Shown here: positions 8,374 to 17,885 of the stretch, in pieces
Numbering within the stretch: position 1 is the stretch's first letter
Layout of the letters: the number at the start of each line of letters is the position of its first letter
Assembly: GCF_040958095.1 (NCBI RefSeq)
Contig: NC_091233.1
Coordinates: 21,459,297-21,523,296, forward strand
Length of the DNA: 64,000 nucleotides
Source: Procambarus clarkii
Lineage: Eukaryota; Arthropoda; Malacostraca; Decapoda; Cambaridae
Direction: 5' to 3'
Program-made: the position numbers and the translations under genes
Notes under the pieces: model-generated
What the model saw: only the letters and a program-made list of their open reading frames with translations
The model's database searches: none
Told to the model about the DNA's origin: nothing

Positions 8374-11300
8374 TCAGATAGTCTCCCTCTCGTCGTTAGA
8401 CGTAGTCACAGACCAGCTTGTACCATCAAAAGATTCATGCAATGAAGTCGAGGAGTAGTCTGATTCCATCTGACTCTCCACCTCCACCACTGGGGTCGAG
8501 GAGTAGTCTGATTCCATATCCTGACTCTCCACCTCCACCACTGGGGTCGAGGAGTAGTCTGATTCCATCTGACTCTCCACCTCCACCACTGGGGTCGAGG
8601 AGTAGTCTGATTCCATCTGACTCTCCACCTCCACCACTGGGGTCGAGGAGTAGTCTGATTCCATCTGACTCTCCACCTCCACCACTGAGGTCGAGGAGTA
8701 GTCTGATTCCATCTCCTGACTCTCCACCTCCACCACTGAGGTCGAGGAGTAGTCTGATTCCATCTCCTGACTCTCCACCTCCACCACTGAGGTCGAGGAG
8801 TAGTCTGATTCCATCTGACTCTCCACCTCCACCACTGAGGTCGAGGAGTAGTCTGATTCCATCTGACTCTCCACCTCCTCCACTGAGGTCGAGGAGTAGT
8901 CTGATTCCATCTCCTGACTCTCCACTGAGGTCGAGGAGTAGTCTGATTCCATCTGCTGACTCTCCACCTCCACCACTGGGGTCGAGGAGTAGTCTGATTC
9001 CATCTCCTGACTCTCCACCTCCACCACTGAGGTCGAGGAGTAGTCTGATTCCATCTCCTGACTCTCCACCTCCACCACTGAGGTCGAGGAGTAGTCTGAT
9101 TCCATCTCCTGACTCTCCACCTCCACCACTGAGGTCGAGGAGTAGTCTGATTCCATCTCCTGACTCTCCACCTCCTCCACTGAGGTCGAGGAGTAGTCTG
9201 ATTCCATCTCCTGACTCTCCACCTCCTCCACTGAGGTCGAGGAGTAGTCTGATTCCATCTCCTGACTCTCCACCTCCACCACTGAGGTCGAGGAGTAGTC
9301 TGATTCCATCTCCTGACTCTCCACTGAGGTCGAGGAGTAGTCTGATTTCATCTCCTGACTCTCCACCTCCACCACAGGGGTCGAGGAGTAGTCTGATTCC
9401 ATCTCCTGACTCTCCACCTCCACCACTGGGGTCGAGGAGTAGTCTGATTCCATCTCCTGACTCTCCACCTCCACCACTGAGGTCGAGGAGTAGTCTGATT
9501 CCATCTCCTGACTCTCCACCTCCACCACTGAGGTCGAGGAGTAGTCTGATTCCATCTCCAGACTCTCCACCTCCACCACTGAGGTCGAGGAGTAGTCTGA
9601 TTCCATCTCCTGACTCTCCACCTCCACCACTGAGGTCGAGGAGTAGTCTGATTCCATCTCCTGACTCTCCACCTCCTCCACTGAGGTCGAGGAGTAGTCT
9701 GATTCCATCTCCTGACTCTCCACCTCCACCACTGAGGTCGAGGAGTAGTCTGATTCCATCTCCTGACTCTCCACCTCCACCACTGAGGTCGAGGAGTAGT
9801 CTGATTCCATCTCCTGACTCTCCACCTCCACCACTGAGGTCGAGGAGTAGTCTGATTCCATCTCCTGACTCTCCACCTCCACCACTGAGGTCGAGGAGTA
9901 GTCTGATTCCATCTCCTGACTCTCCACCTCCTCCACTGAGGTCGAGGAGTAGTCTGATTCCATCTCCTGACTCTCCACCTCCACCACTGAGGTCGAGGAG
10001 TAGTCTGATTCCATCTCCTGACTCTCCACCTCCTCCACTGAGGTCGAGGAGTAGTCTGATTCCATCTCCTGACTCTCCACCTCCACCACTGAGGTCGAGG
10101 AGTAGTCTGATTCCATCTCCTGACTCTCCACCTCCTCCACTGAGGTCGAGGAGTAGTCTGATTCCATCTCCTGACTCTCCACCTCCACCACTGAGGTCGA
10201 GGAGTAGTCTGATTCCATCTCCTGACTCTCCACCTCCACCACTGAGGTCGAGGAGTAGTCTGATTCCATCTCCTGACTCTCCACCTCCACCACTGAGGTC
10301 GAGGAGTAGTCTGATTCCATCTCCTGACTCTCCACCTCCACCACTGAGGTCGAGGAGTAGTCTGATTCCATCTCCTGACTCTCCACCTCCACCACTGTGG
10401 TAGAGGAGTAGTCTGATTCCATCTCCTGACTCTCCACCTCCACCACTGAGGTCGAGGAGTAGTCTGATTCCATCTCCTGACTCTCCACCTCCTCCACTGA
10501 GGTCGAGGAGTAGTCTGATTCCATCTCCTGACTCTCCACCTCCACCACTGAGGTCGAGGAGTAGTCTGATTCCATCTCCTGACTCTCCACCTCCTCCACT
10601 GAGGTCGAGGAGTAGTCTGATTCCATCTCCTGACTCTCCACCTCCACCACTGAGGTCGAGGAGTAGTCTGATTCCATCTCCTGACTCTCCACCTCCACCA
10701 CTGAGGTCGAGGAGTAGTCTGATTCCATCTCCTGACTCTCCACCTCCACCACTGAGGTCGAGGAGTAGTCTGATTCCATCTCCTGACTCTCCACCTCCTC
10801 CACTGAGGTCGAGGAGTAGTCTGATTCCATCTCCTGACTCTCCACCTCCTCCACTGAGGTCGAGGAGTAGTCTGATTCCATCTCCTGACTCTCCACCTCC
10901 TCCACTGAGGTCGAGGAGTAGTCTGATTCCATCTCCTGACTCTCCACCTCCTCCACTGAGGTCGAGGAGTAGTCTGATTCCATCTCCTGACTCTCCACCT
11001 CCACCACTGGGGTCGAGGAGTAGTCTGATTCCTCCTGCTGACTCTCCACCTCCTCCACTGAGGGGAAGAATGGCACTTTGGTCGTTACTTTTCTTTCAAC
11101 CTCTTCCTCAGAAGCCACAAACTCCATGTGATTATGGCCGCATATTCTGCACATATTCTGAAAATACTTCTCCCTTTTCAAGGCCTCGGTTGCGGCCACG
11201 TGGTCCCGCCAGGCGCCCAGACCGATACATAAGCACCCCAAGAATCCGAACGGGAAAGGTACTGCACCGAACAGCCCGGCGCCAGTGGCGTAGAAAACCG

Positions 11301-12063
11301 GGCCCGCGTTCCAGCCGGGGACAGGAGGGACTTCCTCTTTCATCTGAGGATTCATGCACTTCTGGCAGTCCTCTGTGCAAGGGTATCGGTATTTGTTCGG
11401 TATTGCCATCAGCAACGCCGGCCGGACACTCTTGGGTCGCGTTCCTGCTGCTGGAACACCAGTAGCCGTTCCTGCTGGAGCTGTAACCGCTCCTGCTGGA
11501 GCAGCTGTAGCCTCTCCTGCTGGAGGAGGTGTAGCCGCTCCTGCTGGAGCTGTAACCGCTCCTGCTGGAGCAGCTGTAGCCTCTCCTGCTGGCGGAGCAG
11601 AAGCCTCGCCGCAGGCTCCACGAGGCTCCTGCAAGAGGAGACATAGGCCCCCAACCAGCCAAATCCCTAAATCCTGGACCACACAAACCAGGCAGTTAAC
11701 GGTGGCACCCCAGAGCCCCAGGAGAACGAGCGTGCCCACCAACATACCCAGCAGCGCTGATGCCCAGAAATGCACGAGTCCCCCCGGTGGTTCTACGCCC
11801 CGAGCGCGCCCTTGGGTTCTCAGGTTCGAGAACCGCTGCCAGAGTCGGTTCAGAGTAGGTAATCTACCCAACCAGGGCAGGCTGACGACGCCTGGAGGCT
11901 CATGCCCCCGCAGGAAGCTAATGGCGCCAAAGGTAAAGAAAGGTTCCATGACAGACTCCAGCTCCTGGTTCACCGCCTTGGTGACGGTGATCAAGCACTG
12001 CGCTAAGCACTCCGCCAGGCTCTCAAACACCACAAACTGAGTTAAAACCCGTAAACCAAACAT
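8374..12063 (-). CDS. Repeat-rich putative membrane protein, 1229 aa
   Basis: Intronless ORF from ATG at 12061-12063 (A at -3) to TGA at 8374-8376. Layout: hydrophobic stretch about residues 97-145 (probably one or two membrane helices); Pro-Ala-Gly tandem repeats 152-205; C229, C233, C236; hydrophobic 254-283 containing FPFGFLGCLC; C305/C308 with H310 and H312; then about 51 copies of a 17-residue acidic Ser-rich repeat (VVEVESQEMESDYSSTS) to near residue 1205; a short unique tail. The Cys pair, FPFGF hydrophobic segment and Cys pair recall BRI3/LITAF-type membrane zinc modules, an inference from pattern only. Evidence for coding: every repeat is 51, 48 or 39 bp, all multiples of three. At 10395-10405 a variant unit creates a stop on the plus strand but only one silent change and Ser-to-Thr on the minus strand. 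The product could be a phosphorylated or extended cytoplasmic or surface protein. Function unknown; further exons cannot be excluded. Confidence 0.6.
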   Translation of the reverse strand: MFGLRVLTQFVVFESLAECLAQCLITVTKAVNQELESVMEPFFTFGAISFLRGHEPPGVVSLPWLGRLPTLNRLWQRFSNLRTQGRARGVEPPGGLVHFWASALLGMLVGTLVLLGLWGATVNCLVCVVQDLGIWLVGGLCLLLQEPRGACGEASAPPAGEATAAPAGAVTAPAGAATPPPAGEATAAPAGAVTAPAGTATGVPAAGTRPKSVRPALLMAIPNKYRYPCTEDCQKCMNPQMKEEVPPVPGWNAGPVFYATGAGLFGAVPFPFGFLGCLCIGLGAWRDHVAATEALKREKYFQNMCRICGHNHMEFVASEEEVERKVTTKVPFFPSVEEVESQQEESDYSSTPVVEVESQEMESDYSSTSVEEVESQEMESDYSSTSVEEVESQEMESDYSSTSVEEVESQEMESDYSSTSVEEVESQEMESDYSSTSVVEVESQEMESDYSSTSVVEVESQEMESDYSSTSVVEVESQEMESDYSSTSVEEVESQEMESDYSSTSVVEVESQEMESDYSSTSVEEVESQEMESDYSSTSVVEVESQEMESDYSSTTVVEVESQEMESDYSSTSVVEVESQEMESDYSSTSVVEVESQEMESDYSSTSVVEVESQEMESDYSSTSVVEVESQEMESDYSSTSVEEVESQEMESDYSSTSVVEVESQEMESDYSSTSVEEVESQEMESDYSSTSVVEVESQEMESDYSSTSVEEVESQEMESDYSSTSVVEVESQEMESDYSSTSVVEVESQEMESDYSSTSVVEVESQEMESDYSSTSVVEVESQEMESDYSSTSVEEVESQEMESDYSSTSVVEVESQEMESDYSSTSVVEVESLEMESDYSSTSVVEVESQEMESDYSSTSVVEVESQEMESDYSSTPVVEVESQEMESDYSSTPVVEVESQEMKSDYSSTSVESQEMESDYSSTSVVEVESQEMESDYSSTSVEEVESQEMESDYSSTSVEEVESQEMESDYSSTSVVEVESQEMESDYSSTSVVEVESQEMESDYSSTSVVEVESQEMESDYSSTPVVEVESQQMESDYSSTSVESQEMESDYSSTSVEEVESQMESDYSSTSVVEVESQMESDYSSTSVVEVESQEMESDYSSTSVVEVESQEMESDYSSTSVVEVESQMESDYSSTPVVEVESQMESDYSSTPVVEVESQMESDYSSTPVVEVESQDMESDYSSTPVVEVESQMESDYSSTSLHESFDGTSWSVTTSNDERETI
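8440..11060 (-). repeat. 51-bp coding minisatellite, ~51 copies
   Basis: Unit marked by TCGAGGAGTAGTCTGATTCC. Most copies are 51 bp, about a dozen are 48 bp (loss of one Glu codon) and three are 39 bp (loss of four codons). A GTG/GAG switch gives the VVEVES and VEEVES forms. The short 48-bp forms cluster near the 3' end of the gene. The most diverged unit (SQQEESDYSSTP) is at the N-terminal edge near 11020-11050, as expected for an array that homogenises in the middle. Confidence 0.9.
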
Positions 12064-12267
12064 ATTATAAGATTTAGTTTTGCATCATTTGTGCCTTTAT
12101 GCTTTTCATTGCACGGAAGTTGAATGAGACATGGTTAAATGTTGCAACAGGAAAAGAGGGATGAATTGTGACAGGATTCTGACTGATCTGTTGACTGTCT
12201 GACTGATCCTCTGACTGGAAAGCGCTCAGCCTCTTAACAGGAATCAGAAAACGTCTTCACGCCTGTC

Positions 12268-12330
12268 ACAGCCCCACTCCTGTTCCGGGTAAGTCCACTA
12301 CGGGCTCACCATAGCCCGTGCTACTTGGAG
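12268..12330 (+). mobile_element. HP element, single half copy
   Basis: AAGTCCACTACGGGCTCACC followed by ATAGCCCGTGCTACTTGGAG. The core ACGGGCT-CACCAT-AGCCCGT is a perfect 7-bp hairpin. It is preceded by CCCACTCCTGTTCCGGGT, the part that becomes the rest of the 56-bp unit in the arrays at 16025 and 32735. Confidence 0.75.
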
Positions 12331-12484
12331 AAGCTGAATCTATAACAACGCCTTCAATCTCTCAAATGACACAACTACCCAATGTTAGATGCAGTGAAAT
12401 GAGGTGAATCACTGCTAACAGACGTTACCTTTACATAAACATACCACTTTTAACGTTCAAATCATCTTATATGTCATTCTACCA

Positions 12485-12600
12485 AGATTGGGCACCATTC
12501 CTTTCCCCCGTCCCATCCCAAAACCTTATCCTAACCCCTTCCAAGTGCTACATAGTCATAATGGCTTGTCACTTTCCCCCTGATAAATTCCCTCCCCTCC
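12485..12600 (+). mobile_element. SINE-2 3' body fragment
   Basis: GGGCACCATTCCTTTCCCCC, CATCCCAAAACCTTATCCT and CATAATGGCTTGTCACTTTC match the body of SINE-2 copies at 17148 and 56885. The tRNA-like head is missing. Confidence 0.65.
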
Positions 12601-12945
12601 CTACCAACTCAAACATCTCAATAAATGGATAATGACAATGAAAAAAATTAATTTCAGGCTCTATAGATGTACTGTTATTGTTTTTAGCTAAGATCTTCTT
12701 CACTAAATAAAATTTTAATAATATTATTACTTCTAATAAAAACAATATTAGCATTATTTTGTCAAAGTTAAATATGCAACAGATTATTTATCTTCATTAT
12801 AGGTTATAAAAGAGAATATTATAACTATTGGAATAATAATAATAAGAAGTTATGAAAAATGTACCAAAAGCAATTACCGTTTCATTTCCTTTTCCCGACT
12901 AGTCTGGTCAGCAGCCCCAAGGAAACATATTATCCTAACACAGCG
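12601..12945. other. No feature seen
   Basis: AT-rich unique sequence containing only a short chance ORF. Confidence 0.5.
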
Positions 12946-13015
12946 GAGTTTACTACGGGCTCACCATAGCCCGTGCTGCTTAGAACTTTTTTGTTCCGAG
13001 TAGCGAATGTTGAAC
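12946..13015 (+). mobile_element. HP element, half copy
   Basis: TACGGGCTCACCATAGCCCG hairpin plus the second hairpin GAAC-TTTTTT-GTTC and GAGTAGCGAATGTTGAACA. It corresponds to one arm of the complete foldback at 19856-20059 and leads directly into the 32-bp array. Confidence 0.75.
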
Positions 13016-13029
13016 AGGAACAGTAGTAG

Positions 13030-13335
13030 TTTACTACGTGGGTGCTCACTAAGGGGGTGTTTCCCCTACGTGGGTGCTCACTAAGGGGGTGTGTCCCCTA
13101 CGTGGGTGCTCACTAAGGGGGTGTTTCCCCTACGTGGGTGCTCACTAAGGGGGTGTTTCCCCTACGTGGGTGCTCACTAAGGGGGGTGTGTCCCCTACAT
13201 GGGTGCTCACTAAGGGGGTGTTTCCCCTACGTGGGTGCTCACTAAGGGGGTGTTTCCCCTACGTGGGTGCTCACTAAGGGGGTGTTTCCCCTACGTGAGT
13301 GCTCACTAAGGGGGTGTGTCCCCTACGTGGGTGAA
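13030..13335. repeat. 32-bp minisatellite
   Basis: Nine to ten units of 32 bp (CTACGTGGGTGCTCACTAAG plus GGGGTGTTTCCC), with a TTT/TGT switch and one extra G. The first unit follows TAGTTTACTACG at the end of an HP element copy, so the array may have started at that border. Confidence 0.9.
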
Positions 13336-13594
13336 CACATTCAATAATCTCTGAAAAAAAGTCTTGCTAGCCATAATTTACCCGTAGTCCCATAAAACAG
13401 ACTAATCTCTCTCAGCTTCAGGGGGTTCCTCAAGCCCTAGTTGCTCTCAACGTAACTGGGCTAACTATTGTATTTTGTAATAATTCACACCACTAAGCCT
13501 CTTCCTTACCAGGGTCCCACCCACACAGCAATAAGAAAATAATATTTTGTATAGTATAGAGATAGTGATGGATGGATGGAAAGCTAGAGCGAGG
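13336..13594. other. No feature seen
   Basis: Unique sequence. A short GGATGGATGG run lies near 13570. Confidence 0.4.
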
Positions 13595-13832
13595 ATCTAT
13601 CTTGAGATGATTTCGGGGCTTTAGTGTCCCCGCGGCCCGGTCCTCGACCAGGCCTCCACCCCCAGGAAGCAGCCCGTGACAGCTGACTAACACCCAGGTA
13701 CCTAATGTACTGCTAGGTAACAGGGGCATAGGGCGAAAGAAACTCTGCCCAATGTTTCTCGCCGGCGCCTGGGATCGAACCCAGGATCACAAGTCCCGCG
13801 TGCTGTCCGCTTGGCCGACCGGCTCTCCATAT
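13595..13832 (-). mobile_element. SINE-1 copy, minus strand
   Basis: Complete in reverse: tail at 13600 (TTGAGATGATTTCGGGGC), body GTACTGCTAGGTAACAGGGG, head with reversed box B GGGATCGAACCC and AAGTCCCGCG, ending GGCCGACCGGCTC. Confidence 0.85.
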
Positions 13833-14007
13833 AGTTCAAGGGTTTATTGAACAAGTGGGAAAGACTACGTGAGCCAAGGGGGATCCAAGCTACGGCCACT
13901 GAATTGAGGGTGGGATTGAGTTAAGAGAGAAAACCGAAAAGAAGAGAATTGTAGGTGAAAGCAATTGCTTGGATCAAGAATAGGCTTTGCTTCCCCTGCA
14001 AACACAC

Positions 14008-14240
14008 AAACACACAACGTATCGGATGCTATTGTTTCCTGGTTACAACATGTTACATCGTGTTATATATATATAGTTTTTATGACGAAGTTGTTACAGT
14101 TTGTTTATATTGGTTGTTACAACTTATTAGGCGTTATAACTTGTTCCAACGTTGTTTCAACGTTGTAGCCACGTTGCAGGAACGCTGTGGCAACGTCGTA
14201 ACAACGTCGTAGTTTCGTATTGTGTTTTAGCGGGTTCACA
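14008..14240. mobile_element. MITE-2, old copy
   Basis: Rich in GTTACAACTT, TTGTTCCAACGTTG and CAACGTCGTAGTTTCG, shared with the better preserved copies at 21806 and 46464. Ends are diverged (CCCCTGCAAACACAC left, TGTGTTTTAGCGGG right) but still roughly inverted. Confidence 0.65.
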
Positions 14241-14550
14241 ACATGGGACGCGGGAATTATTGCACATTTAGGTGTTGAGAAAAAAAAGGGGTAGAAGAAA
14301 ACGGGTAAAACAAATGAATAGAAAATCGAAGCCCGAATTGTATTTCGCTTTCAGGATAATTTGTGAATAATTTTTTATGGGAGGAGGATAAAGTATGAAG
14401 TTAAATTTGATGATTTTAAGACCTGAAGACATTGGTGGCAGGCTGATGTGTAGGCAATATGTTGAGTTATGAAGATAACTGAGTAATGTCGCTAACCCAG
14501 CACACACACGAAGCTAAAAGGGCTCCCTCTTCACGTCCTAGGGCTTGAAG
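14241..14550. other. No feature seen
   Basis: AT-rich unique sequence before the 14-bp array. Confidence 0.4.
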
Positions 14551-14553
14551 AAC

Positions 14554-14996
14554 CCTAGGATGGAAGCCCTAGGATGGAAGCCCTAGGATGGAAACCCTAG
14601 GATGGGAGCCCTAGGATGGAAGCCCTAGGATGGAAGCCCTAGGATGGAAGCCCTAGGATGGAAGCCCTAGGATGGAAGCCCTAGGATGGGAGCCTTAGGA
14701 TGGAAGCCCTAGGATGGAAGCCCTAGGATGGAAGCCCTAGGATGGGAGCCCTAGGATGGGAGCCCTAGGATGGAAGCCCTAGGATGGAAACCCTAGGATG
14801 GAAGCCCTAGGATGGGAGCCCTAGGATGGGAGCCCTAGGATGGAAGCCCTAGGATGGAAGCCCTAGGATGGAAACCCTAGGATGGAAGCCCTAGGATGGA
14901 AGCCCTAGGATGGAAGCCTTAGGATGGAAGCCCTAGGATGGAAGCCCTAGGATGGAAGCCCTAGGATGGGAGCCCTAGGATGGAAACCCTAGGTCC
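14554..14996. repeat. 14-bp minisatellite
   Basis: About 32 copies of a 14-bp unit (GAAGCCCTAGGATG) with GGAG and GAAA variants. Each carries the CCTAGG palindrome. The array ends at CCCTAGGTCCACTAGG. No coding signal. Confidence 0.93.
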
Positions 14997-15242
14997 ACTA
15001 GGAAGGGCCCTGAAGAGTCCTAGGGGCCCCCCGTCAAGTCCTGGGCCCTTTTGAAAGAGGTCCGGGATATAAGGAACTCGAACCCACAGAACCACCACCA
15101 CAATCCCACATCTATAGATGGGTTTGGATAACTGTTACAACCATGCTGTTGTGACTTGCTCGCTGCACGAGTAGGTTTTAAGATGGCGTCTTAGAAGAGG
15201 CAAATGAATGCACCGTCAATATTTGTTGCAGAATAAATCACA

Positions 15243-15484
15243 GGGGAGCCGGTCGGCCGAGCGGACAGCACGCTGCACTTGTGATCCTGGGTTCGATCCC
15301 AGGCGCCGGCGAGAAACAATGGGCAGAGTTTCTTTCACCCTATGCCCCTGTTACCTAGCAGCAAAATAGGTACCTGGGTGTTAGTCAGCTGTCACGGGCT
15401 GCTTCCTGGGGGTGGAGGCCTGGTCGAGGACCGGGCCGCGGGGACACTAAAGCCCCGAAATCATCTCAAGATAACCTCAAGAAG
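15243..15484 (+). mobile_element. SINE-1 copy
   Basis: Head AGCCGGTCGGCCGAGCGGAC with anticodon loop CTTGTGA (TGT, Thr). Eight bases are missing from the variable region before box B. Body and tail are complete, ending CTCAAGATAACCTCAAG. Confidence 0.88.
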
Positions 15485-15654
15485 GAGTAAAAACTAACAA
15501 TACTTTAAATACTGTAGAAGCTTGGATAAGAGATCGGAAAGTTGTAATACTTTTTCAATTTGTGAGTAATAGGCTTGAAGGAGCGTAGTGGCAGCGGCTT
15601 GTCAATGCAGCCCGTTCTCCTAAGCTTTTAAAAAGTCAAGAATTTAAGTCAATT

Positions 15655-15800
15655 TAAAGTGGTCTCTCCTAACCTACCAGAGGACCCAAAACAGAAAACG
15701 GGACAGTACGTCACTTTCACCAGCCGCTTCCAATTTGCTAGTACGACAATTTTTGGCCGTATGTAACGCCTACGAGCGGAAAGCGACGTACTTTGTGAGA
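15655..15800 (-). mobile_element. Fam-X copy, inverted
   Basis: CTCTCCTAACCTACCAGAGG, AGAAAACGGGACAGTACGTC, CAGCCGCTTCC and TTTTTGGCCGTATGTAACGC are the reverse of the blocks at 35531-35680. Confidence 0.65.
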
Positions 15801-16024
15801 GTTTGGGCTTCCGAGTCACTGAAAATGGGAAGTTACATAACTATGAAATTTAGCATAGCTAAATTACTACGCAATTATAACTTGTGCAATTATTATACTG
15901 GAATGTTTACCTGGTTGTCTGACGACCCTTCAGTGCGGTCAGTGACTTCACACAAGTCCTGTCTGACTCCACAGGTGACATCACTCAACGTTATTGTTGT
16001 TGTTTTTGATTCAGCTACTCAGAA

Positions 16025-16998
16025 CATAAGTGCCAAGTAGCACGGGCTATGGTGAGCCCGTAACTTACCTGGCACAGGAGCGGGGCAAGTAGCACGGGCT
16101 ATGGTGAGCCCGTAGTGGACTTACCTGGCACAGGAGCAGGGCAAGTAGCCCGGGCTATGGTGAGCCCGTAGTGGACTTACCTGGCACAGGAGCGGGGCAA
16201 GTAGCACGGGCTATGGTGAGCCCCGTAGTGGACTTACCTGGCACAGGAGCGGGGCAAGTAGCACGGGCTATGGTTAGCCCGTAGTGGACTTACCTGGCAC
16301 AGGAGCGGGGCAAGTAGCACGGGCTATGGTGAGCCCGTAGTGGACTTACCTGGCACAGGAGCGGGGCAAGTAGCACGGGCTATGGTGAGCCCGTAGTGGA
16401 CTTACCTGGCACAGGAGCGGGGCAAGTAGCACGGGCTATGGTGAGCCCGTAGTGGACTTACCTGGCACAGGAGCGGGGCAAGTAGCACGGGCTATGGTGA
16501 GCCCGTAGTGGACTTACCTGGCACAGGAGCGGGGCAAGTAGCACGGGCTATGGTGAGCCCGTAGTGGACTTACCTGGCACAGGAGCGGGGCAAGTAGCAC
16601 GGGCTATGGTCCCCGTAGTGGACTTACCTGGCACAGGAGCGGGGCAAGTAGCACGGGCTATGGTGAGCCCGTAGTGGACTTACCTGGCACAGGAGTGGAG
16701 CAAGTAGCACGGGCTATGGTGAGCCCGTAGTGGACTTACCTGGCACAGGAGCGGGGCAAGTAGCACGGGCTATGGTGAGCCCGTAGTGGACTTACCTGGC
16801 ACAGGAGCGGGGCAAGTAGCACGGGCTATGGTTAGCCCGTAGTGGACTTACCTGGCACAGGAGCGGGGCAAGTAGCACGGGCTATGGTCCCCGTAGTGGA
16901 CTTACCTGGCACAGGAGCGGGGCAAGTAGCCCGGGTTATGGTGAGCCCGTAGTGGACTTACCTGGCACAGGAGCGGGGCAAGTAGCACGGGCTATGGT
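16025..16998 (-). repeat. 56-bp array of HP element units, ~17 copies
   Basis: Units of 56 bp: AGTAGCACGGGCTATGGTGA, GCCCGTAGTGGACTTACCTG, GCACAGGAGCGGGGCA. Each contains the ACGGGCT/AGCCCGT hairpin. Two units have lost GAG, giving GGTCCCCGTAG, and two have GGTTAGCCC. Opposite in orientation to the array at 32735-33245. GGTAAG on the other strand resembles a splice donor, but nothing else suggests an exon. Confidence 0.93.
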
Positions 16999-17147
16999 TA
17001 GCCTCGTCTCTGCGTGTCACTCAACGTGTTCGGGTCAGTATATAAACTCGCTTCTGCCTGGAATTTACCTGAAGGAGGTTCTGAGAGTCGTTTTACTCCA
17101 TAAACCCGGCCATAGAGCTAGTCATGACTATCCGGGAGTTTAGCTCT

Positions 17148-17330
17148 AACACTTGAGCTGGATGGTAGAGCGACGGTCTCGCTTCATGCTGGTCGGCGTT
17201 CAATCCCCGAACGTTCACAAGTGGTTGGGTAGCATTCCTTCCCCCCCCCCCCGTTCCATCCCAAATCCTTATCCTGACCAGTGCTATACAGTCGTAATGG
17301 CTTGGCGCTTTCCCTGAAATCTCCTCCTCT
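17148..17330 (+). mobile_element. SINE-2 copy
   Basis: tRNA-like head GCTGGATGGTAGAGCGACGG (box A) and GGCGTTCAATCCCCGAACG (box B), body AAGTGGTTGGGTAGCATTCC, then a C-run and CGTAATGGCTTGGCGCTTTC. Other copies: 28508 and 45675 (minus), 56885 (plus). Confidence 0.75.
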
Positions 17331-17474
17331 CTGGGCGGCCCAAGTGCCAATGGCGGCCCAACTGGTTCTGTATTTCCTGAAGGAACTATTCTCGCGGTTT
17401 CTTGAACATGTTACATTAAGCACCTACAGAACATTACAAGCTCCTGAAGAACAAACTTAGAGAACAAATATGTT

Positions 17475-17582
17475 ACTATTCCTGTGAAGCCTATGGCAAA
17501 TCAACATGAGAATGGTCCAATCGACCATTCTCAAGTTGAGAATGGACCATTCACAATCGACTTGAGAATGGTCGGGAGCCAT
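17475..17582 (+). mobile_element. Fam-Y repeat, left part, split by SINE-1
   Basis: Repeated GAGAATGG and TTCTCAAG blocks forming short inverted repeats, ending CGACTTGAGAATGGTC. The remaining part (GGTCCAGGACGGACCGAAAC) resumes at 17833 after the SINE. Confidence 0.55.
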
Positions 17583-17832
17583 TCGCGAGCCGGTCGGCCG
17601 AGCGGACAGCACGCTGGACTTGTGATCCTGTGGTCCTGGGTTCGATCCCAGGCGCCGGCGAGAAACAATGGGCAGCGTTTCTTTCACCCTATGCCCCTGT
17701 TACCTAGCAGTAAAACAGGTACCTGGGTGTTAGTCAGCTGTCACGGGCTGCTTCTTGGGGGTGGAGGCCTGGTCGAGGACCGGGCCGCGGAGACACTAAA
17801 GCCCCGAAATCATCTCAAGATAACCTCAAGAT
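17583..17832 (+). mobile_element. SINE-1 inserted in Fam-Y
   Basis: Complete head (CGAGCCGGTCGGCCGAGCGG), body and tail ending ATAACCTCAAG. It interrupts Fam-Y, and ATGGTC occurs on both sides, a possible short target duplication. Confidence 0.85.
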
Positions 17833-17885
17833 GGTCCAGGACGGACCGAAACGTCGTCGTCCCTTCACCTTCTAGTGTGTGGCCT
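17833..17885 (+). mobile_element. Fam-Y repeat, right part
   Basis: GGTCCAGGACGGACCGAAAC, GTCGTCGTCCCTTCACC and TCTAGTGTGTGGCCTAG. The same order appears at 20595-20660 and 45910-45970. Confidence 0.65.

Noticed and set aside
8418-10403. 661-codon plus-strand frame (Pro/Ser repeats) opposite the gene
   Set aside because: Shadow of the minus-strand coding repeat; a natural variant unit makes a stop in it.
16025-16998. Series of repeated splice donors (GGTAAG on the minus strand)
   Set aside because: The motif recurs because the 56-bp unit recurs; no acceptors or coding exons accompany it.
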